Below, one piece after another: positions 54,101 to 63,700 of a stretch of 64,000 nt of DNA (positions are counted from its first letter, which is position 1; each line of letters starts with the position of its first letter). The DNA lies in contig CM055278.1 in the NCBI GenBank assembly GCA_029237695.1, forward strand, positions 78,451,817 to 78,515,816, written 5' to 3'. A program made the translations under genes and the position numbers. The DNA comes from Conchocele bisecta. Its lineage: Eukaryota > Mollusca > Bivalvia > Lucinida > Thyasiridae. The notes beneath the pieces are model-generated. The model saw only the letters and a program-made list of their open reading frames with translations. It made no database searches and was not told the DNA's origin.

Positions 54101-57100
54101 ACAGACAGAAAAATCGGGTTAGAGCAAAACGTACTTTCAAAAGCGGAATGCGAGATCGCGAAAACGCGAGACGATTATCATGTTTTGTTGTTGAGATATA
54201 TGTGTTTTGAGTACGCACCCTCCCACCCCGCTACATACGGGCCTGCCATAACTTGTCTACTGTCAGCTGATGGGCATTGAACATGTCGCTATTGACGGAC
54301 AAGTTGGTCGAAGGGCGAAACGGAGGTCGGTCGTAAAATCAACAAATAATACGGGACTGATACGATTTCTAACTACCTCTAAAGTCATAATCGCACTTTC
54401 GATTAACCGATCTGTTGGCAATGGATAATTATACTGTATTTACATGTCTGCAAATTTCGATCGGAAAACTATAATATTATATAGATATAAAAACGTGACG
54501 TGATGCATGTGTATAGGCCGATATTACGATACAGATGTAAAAGATAAATCCACTTTAGACAACAGGTATCCTCTCGAATATTCTCCAGTCGGCACGGATC
54601 GCCACGAACATTAAACTATCGGGCGCGTAAGACCGCCTGCTGAGCTGCAGGGGTACTTTGCCCCAGGCATGTAAGTAATTCCGTCTGTGTCCGTTTTCGT
54701 CAATCTCCGTCCGTTTTCATTCATGACGGACATTCGTGCCGAATAAAAACGGAATTCCGCTAGCGGCAAACGACATTTGCTCTTTCCGCCTGAGCTGTAC
54801 ATGTATACGAACATTTTCATACAAATTTGGCGTAAATATGATAAATTCTCCGATAAATTCTCCGATGCTTTCTTCCCGTAAATAGCGATTTATGCGCTCT
54901 GCGCATGCTCAATGGGACGAAGATTTGTACCTCACTCTAATCGGCCCAAGTTCGAGTTCGCGCGCTTAATTTTCACGGCACCGCAGTAAACACGAGAATT
55001 TCGCGGCCCGAACGTTTTGAATTCTTACTTCCCCCACCAACAGGAACATGACCAAACGACCCACAACCACGAAACTTTCTTTTCAAACAAAGGCTGCCAA
55101 GCACCCCAGAGACATTTTTAGTGTTCAGCTCTATCACCAACAACCGAGGGGAGCGATTTTCTCCTACCCTCCACAACCAACAGGATCGATTTTTTCAACA
55201 CACCAACGACCCAACGACGTGAATTTAAATTGCCGTCCACCCCTCCCACATGCATTTTAAGGGAATCAATGTTTTCTCTTCAATAGCAAACTTTATTAGC
55301 CATCTCCCTATATAAGTTGATATTTCATAGTTTTTACTAATTACCTGGGTTTTGACATACCTGGGCAATAGTTCCGCATGCTACTTCACCCCTGAAAATT
55401 GAAGTCATGAAGATTACGTTGTGAAATTCAACGTAATTTAATCGGGCAGTCGATGCGCCCCAAGTCAAAGTTTACATTCATTGTGTCATATACAGGGATG
55501 GATTGTCGTCTAGGGGTTAGAACGCCTGACTTCAAATCCGGAGGTTGTGGGTTCAAACCTCGCCTTAGGCATCAAAAATACTTTCACAGTATTTCCATCC
55601 CACTGGTCTGTCGGATGAGACTTTAAACTGTGGTCCCGTCTCTATATAACCCTAGCTGCTGGTGGGACGTTAAACCCCATTCACTTTCACTTTGTGTCAC
55701 ACACTGTTACAGTAAGTTACAGTCGAGTAATAAAACAAGTTATTTCATGGTAATTCAGGGAACAATCAATACATATTGCCCCTTGATGCAGTACCTAGGG
55801 GCAATAGTTTTGACTGTTCCCCGAATGACCATGAAATAACTGTATACTACACCCACCTACACCCACGTGCCATAATATGGAATAACATTTCTGCTTCCCA
55901 TATAACGGAAGGTGCATATGAGAATTATCAAAAATGCACACACATTCTACTTATCATACAAACAAGAGACCTTATTTTTTCGCTTCTTTGTTTTTAGAAA
56001 TTATAATTCTGGTGTATGCTCGGGTGCATTTTCGGCAAACGATCATAACTGCTTGTTAGAAGCATGACGGGTGTTTCATTGATGGTATGTCGAACAGTGC
56101 AGATCCTGATCAGACTGTGTGGTTTCACAGTCTGATCTGGATCTACACTGGTTGCAAAACACGTAAGTGCCATTTCTCCAGTGGCATTCACCAGTTGTTG
56201 GACATCCACTGCTTGTTGCCCATGCAGGTGGGACGGGTTGTGGCCTAGGGGTTAGAACACCTGACTTCCAATGTTGTGGTTTCAAACCTCGCCTTAGGCA
56301 TTAAAAAATGCTTTCATAGTATTTCCATCCGACTGGTCTTGTCGGCTGAGACTTTAAACTGTGGTCCCGTCTCTATATGACCTTAGCTGTTGGTGGGACG
56401 TTAAACCCATTCACTTTCTTTGTTTTTAGAAATACAGTAGAACTTCGATAACTAGAACAGGTCTGGCTCGAACACCATGGAAAACTCGAACTGGTTCGAC
56501 AGTCCCGGCAAATTTCCTATATAATTCATGTAATAAAACACCTTAAACTCGAACTATGAATTACTCGAACAGTCGAACCTGTGGATTAGTCCCGTGGACG
56601 GTCAAACAGTGGTAATTACCGCTAATAACTCGAACAGGTAAGTCTGTGATCAGCTGTTTGTCTAACAAGGTGCGAATTCCACCATTGCGGGCGGTCGCGT
56701 TGAGTAGTTTCCCTTGACGCGGGATGACATTAAATCACGAATCGCAAACAATAGCGGCGTGAATTACGGGCGTTATGATGGCAAGCGAAGAACCACAGTG
56801 AAAAGGACTTGAATGCGTTATGTGTCATGAACAAACGTTTACTTAAATTTAACTTTGACAGAAGATGTGCCAATAACAAACAAACCGAGATCATGGAATT
56901 CTTCAGGCGTTAATTTATAGTGTTTATAATTGTATACTGACATTGTTTCGTTTATATTTTCCGTTTGTATATTTATTCCAACCGCTGTGCTATGTGCCAT
57001 TTTTAGACACTGGGAATACCAGTATTATGCAAAGCGGAACATAGCGGTTTATTTGACGTATAATTACATGTAAATATTGAATAAAACAGCAACTTTACAA

Positions 57101-57681
57101 TTGTATTTGTTATTTTTCATTTCTCCCTCCAAATGTAATGCATATACAATGGCATGTCACATCGGTCATCTCATATATTCACATAAGTGATTTTATTGAC
57201 TGAATGTGACAGTACATTTTTGAAACTTCATTCCCTCGAACTATGCATCGCTCGAACTCAAACTCGATTCCGTTGCCGGTTCGAGCGATCGAAGTTCTAC
57301 TGTAGTAATTCAAGGGTATGCTCGGTACATTTTCGGCAGACGATCTATATTGCTTGTTAGAAGCAGGACGTGTGTTTCATTGATGGTATGTCGAACAGTG
57401 CAGATCCTGATCAGACTGTGCGGATGCACAGTCTGATCTGGTTCTACACTGGTTGCAAACAAAACTCACAAGTCCCATTTCACCACTCACATTCGCCAAC
57501 TGTTGGATGGACATCCACTGCAATCAATGTTGTTCCACATCAATCCAGGCCCTCTGCCAAAGGACACGCCTATACGGCGGCCGAAGACCCCGCCTGTTGT
57601 AGAGCTTGCCCCGGAGAAGGTTGAGGAACCTGACGAAACCGCGGACTTGTATATAGATCTAGGTAAGTTTACCCGTCTGTC

Positions 57682-57740
<59 letters not shown>

Positions 57741-60700
57741 TGTCTTGTCTTGTCTTGTCTGTCGTCTGTTTTGTCTGTCTGAGAGGAATAAGTTGTATAT
57801 TACATGCTCTTCGTTAACGCGAAATTTGCTCTTAGACCAGCGTATCACGTATGAATTGTTTCTTCACTGGAAATGACGTCAAAACGTGACGTCAATTACG
57901 TCTCATGAACATCTGGGAGGAAATATGTCCTTGAAGGAAATAAATCGTACCAGAATCGCGGTAAATCACAGGGTTGCATGTAATATATATATATTTATAT
58001 GTCATCATCTATATTTTCATTCTATAGCTCACCCCTGCGACCCCTGTGCTGAAGATCAAGGTCAAATGCGTTGGAAGTTTTTGAGGGATACATCCTTCAG
58101 TGTTGCTGATTTTTGCATAATGATGACATTTCTTGTCGAAGTTCCTACCACTTCTAGTTCAGCTAGCCAATGAGAACAGCCGACAGGCCACATTTCCACT
58201 TCTTTTTTTCTCTTTTGTATTAAAGGTACATGCCCACTCAGTAGGCACAAAATGTTCTTTATAGGAATTAAATAAGTGAATATTGTGTCGCTATTCCACC
58301 AGTCCTAAAAAGTGCCCGCTATACAGGTACAGTGCGACCCCGTTAGTACACGGAAGTCCGGCGACATACAACCTTCCGTGTTGCTTATCCGAACCGTGCT
58401 ATATCCGTTCTCGCCCAAGACGCATCATGATGTCAACAAAAAATACATGTACACTGTACACTGTGACTGCGAATGAACGACGTCGCCAATGCCTATAATA
58501 TGCCATAAGTTTTCACTGTTATCTTCGCATGTAATAAATATATTGAATCCAAGAATTGTTAACGTCATGTTTCATTTATTCATCAATTTCATGTAGAATG
58601 TAGATCTACGCAGGTCCGTGCAATCCATTATTGTAAATGCGTGTAGAAAAAAGTGTAGTAATGATGACGCAATGACCCAATGACCGATATCCTGTTCCAT
58701 CAGCTGCAACATCACGGACAAGCTCGTGCGTTGCAATCTGTGTTCATATGGTGAGCACACAGGTGGAAGACTCGGGACCTATGACACCAAAATAAATGCC
58801 TATTAAAAAAATCCCATTATCCCACCCACCTGGTATCGTACTGTACATGACGTTAATAATAGAACGAGATCAAGTGGGTGGGGTAATGGATATTTTTGTA
58901 ATTTTCTTTTCTTTGTGTCACACGTCCGACTATTCCACCTGTGGGTTTGAGTACAGACCTGTATAGACGTTGTTTTGCCCGACGTGTTATAATATTGCGC
59001 CAGTTCATGAGGTAATCAGGCTTATCACGTGAGATTTTTAACGAAGATGAATCTGATAATAGTGTACATTTTCTGTAAACGATATCGAATTTTGACGAAT
59101 ATTAAATTAGTAATTATTACGCATTTGCTCTGAAAATGTTATCAACTTTCCGATATATTTGCAGAAAAAAGTCAAATCATTCTCGGTGAAAATCTCAGTT
59201 ATATAATAAAGTTGATTATCTCGTGCACTGGCTCAATTATGACATAGCGAAACAAGGCCAGTTGTCAGGTACACATTTGTGTACATGCGCTGGGGGCGTG
59301 GGCAGAGCTGTAACACTTTAGTTAATCTGGGTCGAGTTAATTCTGCGCGACTGATACGCGATCTCCGATTGGTCAGCCTTTACACCTAATTAATATTCCA
59401 CCAATGGTGAGCGCGAACGCATGCCGGAAAAATGAAATCGAGCACATAACAATTAGCACTGCTTTGTTACTGGTCTTACTGATCTTATTCCCAGTTTGCT
59501 CGGATTAATTTACGAAATGTGCAAACGTGATCAGCTGCACATTCACATCGGTGAGATAAAAGGAGGCTATGCGTCCATAAAAAAAAAAAAATCATCCATT
59601 TTGGGTCTAATTTGGGAAAGAATCGCAAATTTAACACGATTTCTAACAATAGTCGTGTAACGAATTTAACACGATTTTGATATACAAATAGGAAAAAAAT
59701 TCGGGAGCCAAGGCACAACCGTGTACTAACCGAAATCGTGTTATAGTGAAGCGTGTACTAACGGGGTCGCACTGTATAATCATTTAGTAATATTTATTTT
59801 ACTGATAGTGACTCGCGATGGTATCAGCTTATTTTCATATGCAAATGTGGCATGATATTTTTAAATTATTTATTCTAATTAATAGAGGTGGGTATCGCCG
59901 GAAAAAACGTATCGCGATATGTATCGTGATAGTCGGGACGTATCACGATACGTATCATGATAGTATCGCGGATTACTCTGATAACCAGTTACACTGCTTT
60001 TGTACTGTGCAGCCAAAGTTGTGTACCATACATAGCTGTTGTGTGGTATTTAACACTGTTTATAATTACAGTGCAACCTCTCTACAACAGCCACTCATGG
60101 GAAGAGGCAAAAGTAGCTGTTATAGAGAGGTGGCTGTTGTAGGGAGGTTAATACTGAATACAATTTTATCGTCTGATGTTTATTTATTTTCTTCAATAAT
60201 TCTCAATAAAAACATGTTTTGACAGCAAAAAACATGTTTTGACAGCATTTTAGAATCATTTCCAATGGAAATGATTCTAAAATGCTGTCAAAACATGTTT
60301 TTATTGAGAAAGAATGCAAAATCAACATCAAACGACAATTTTCATGCTTAGCAGTGTAAGGGTTAGATATAGAGGAAATCATCCATTTGGGATATAAAAT
60401 AGCGGCTGTTACAGAGAGGTGGCTGTTGCAGAGAGGTGGCCGTTCGGGGAGGTTCGACTGTAGTTGTATGCATGTTCTACTCGTTTTTCTTTAATACAAA
60501 ATAGATCAATTAGTTATATTGCATAATTAATTGGCCTCCAGACGGTTTTCAAATAATAAAAAAAATGCCTGTGGACAGAAAGAGGTGGGGCTGTGGTGAG
60601 GGGGTGGAGGACGCTTGGGTAGGGAGGATTGAAAGTCTAGTGTCTCAAGATCGCTAAATACACAATACTTAATAATAATGATGCAGCTCAATTTGATTGA

Positions 60701-63700
60701 TAATAACATTGTGATTTGGAGTTGAATTTCTTTTATTATTATTATTTTTATTGAATTGTTGAACATATATTCAAAATGAATCTACAAGGAGCCACAAACA
60801 CACAGAGGCATCATTAAACAACAATTGTGCACTTTAATTTTACACCAAAAACGGCCAGTTCTACTGTAACGCTGCCTTTTTCGATGTGAAAGTGAAAAAA
60901 ATGGTTGCGAAAACCCATGACAACGGCTCGTGTTCCGAACTTCCGGTTTGATATGAGGTTAATAAAAAAAATGCCATCAACTGCGCACAAGCCAAACGGT
61001 TCAATAAATTGTTTGTTGTGCACATTAATGATTGTTAAAGAAACTGTCGATGTCCTAGGATGTCGAATCCAGAGGTTCCTATAAAAATCACTTCAAATAT
61101 TTACCTCTTTCTAGCACCAAAAACACGGTCATTGAAAATGTGTTAATAATTACAATGTAGCTATCGTCAACTATCGATAGTTGGCAGTGTATCGCGATAC
61201 ATGTATCGTGAAGATATGTACCTCGATATATCGATGCATCGATACTATCGGTCCACCTCTACTAATTAAATGCGTCACCTGAAAAAAGAATATTTTTGAC
61301 AGATTAAAGTATGATCATTGCAAACCAAAAAATAAAGACAGAGATCAAATAGTAAGAATTTCCGTTAACATTTTAAGGAAACACGGTTATCGCCCTGATA
61401 TCAGTTTGGGAATGACGGCTGATATAAAATGTATACTGTCATTTCGGCTAATTCTGCGCATCGGCTAATGCGCAATTCACGTCAAATTTAGCCATGCGTA
61501 TGTATGTGGATTTTGGAATAAACAAGCTGATTAATTTTATCACATTCCGATAGTTTGGTAAAAAGTTATTCCGAATATAGTCAAAATATGTAAAATCCTC
61601 AGACCCTGCTGATGGAATAGCTGTCTTATTTACTAAATTAACTGTTAAACGAAGAAACTAACTACTGGATAGTTCTGATTCCAGTTTAATACCAAGTTTG
61701 CTATGCTGATCCAGTATGCTGCTCATCATTTTGTTTACACTACCAGATGCGCAGCATTAGCCGAAACAAATGTGACGTTGCAAACACACATGTGATGTCA
61801 TACATCACACAATTTACGTCACTTACTGACGTCAGAACGTTATGACATTTTACCTGCACAAACGTTTTGGAACTGCGTTGAATATTCAGGAAAGTTTGAC
61901 CGAATATGGAGATGGTAATGCCATATAAATGTGTTTGGAAAGCCTTAGGTGCGCAGAATTAGCCGACACCATTGTAATAATGCCAATCAATACATGGGGT
62001 AATGGTGTTTGAATGTTTATTTTGCCAGAAAATGTCTTGGATGATGTCTCTGATATACAGAACATTTTGTGCCTACTGAGTGGGCATGTACCTTTAATGT
62101 TGCCAGAGAGGGGATTGGCTTTAATAGTGATGCCCTTGTATAATATCTACAGTACTTGCACTTCACTGCATCAACACTACTCGAGTATTTGTCGAGATAA
62201 TGAGGGAAATGTCTGCTAACTATCACTCACTACCTACACTGTGTATATTTTCACTGCAGAATTACCTGAGGACCGACTTGTGATCAAAGAGGAGCCAATC
62301 GAAACCAACCACACAGATGAACTGACCAATCACGTGGCAGATAATGAAACCGTGCCTGACATTAAAAAATCGCCAGAACTTGAAATACCAGAGGAAAACG
62401 ATTCCCATAGCGCTGTTAGTAGTGATAAAGTGATACCAAAAAATAAAACTGAAAAGGACTTGTATTTGTGGAAGCATAACGTGAGATTAAAACAGGTGAT
62501 ATGTCGGCAATTGAAGAAACCAGGTCGATGTAAGTATCTGTCTGATATCGGAGCATATGCAGATTTCGCGTCTGCTCACATTTTTGTCAACTTTCACTTA
62601 ACCCAGACAGGATACAATTATAGTAGTATGAACCTTTTGAGAGAGAAAAAATCCTATTTTCTTTATTTCCTTTTGTAAGTATATGTTGTTACCACTCATT
62701 TGAACGGTTCAAACGAGTGGTAACAACATATACCTTTATCGAGAAATAAAAAAAAAAAAATAAAAAAAAAATTCAACATAATTTATCGTATTCTTATGCT
62801 GAAATGGGTTAAGGAATAAAAGCATGGACTGTTGTGTTTGCTGTGGTAAGAAAAACAGTTGGTCTGTTTATGGTGCATGGATTCCAAAGGACTCCTCGCA
62901 CACTTTAAACGGACCAAATGTTTTGTATACCAACGTCACAAACAAACGCCGCAGCCCATTGTTTTATTACTTATTTTTACATCTTATTTTCTGAAACAGT
63001 TAAATTGCGATGCCTCAAAGTCCATTTTTTTGTCATCGCATTTTTCGAGCCATCGTATCTCGCGATTTTGGCATATTGTCAATACTGCAGCAGCCAGTTT
63101 TATACACTATAATATTCAGTCTTAGTCGTAATGTAATGTAGATAATTGTTGTGTTTAATCGTAGGTAATAATTCGGAGAAGCGATATGGTAGTCTACAGA
63201 TTCCTATTCCATTTGTAAGGCCCCGCAGAGAATCGCCGGTGACCGATAGGTTTCGCCCTGTCTGTCTGTCCGTCCATCCATTTATTTTTTGGAAGTTTTT
63301 GTAAGAGTTTCTCAAATCACATTTTCTAGTTTGTCTTTTTCTCTCAATAAAACAAAATTTAGCAGCACCAGCACTTTAGAATCATTTCCATTGGAAATTA
63401 TTCTAAAGTGTAAATGTTTTTCATGGGAAAAAATGAAAATAAACAGCAAATGATAAAATTTAATCGACAATGTAGCACCAGTAAGGTTTACGTGTGAAAT
63501 GTAAATTTTAATATGTTTTACATGCAAAATGAACTCCTGTGATTCAAGTGCCAGCAATCAAAGGCCGAGTTCAGCGGTCAAATACCCGTAAACTATCTGT
63601 ATTGAAACTGTTAAATTCAACAAAACAGTGCGTATGTCTTGGTAACAATTGGTAACACAACTACTGCTATTTTGACTTCAGGTTACGACGAGCTATTCAA

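Larger units (their letters stand above)
50150..54180. repeat. Scattered CpG-rich hairpins, GCGAGATCGCGAAAACGCG type
   Basis: GCGATCTCGCG and CGAAAACGCG words cluster at 50215-50265, 50340-50435, 51150-51190, 53535-53660, 53880-53975 and 54145-54180. Several form hairpins, for example 53540-53632 around TATTGAATACAATAGAATA. Very CpG-dense against an AT-rich background. Confidence 0.7.
59883..61261. mobile_element. hAT element with perfect 8-bp target duplication
   Basis: Ends TAGAGGTGGGTATCG and CGGTCCACCTCTA, bordered by CTAATTAA at 59875-59882 and 61262-61269. An 8-bp duplication defines hAT. The arms carry many ATCGCGATA/TATCGTGATA words. No transposase frame; non-autonomous, 1379 bp, with a nested element at 60069. 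Confidence 0.85.

Noticed and set aside
55494..55570. tRNA gene
   Set aside because: A- and B-box-like words are present but no cloverleaf or anticodon arm forms and the sequence continues as SINE S2.
43608..59718. Shared frame with FVYQNRVK at 43608 and, reversed, at 59485-59718
   Set aside because: Both are CAGTGCGACC element sequence; low complexity, no transposase motif.
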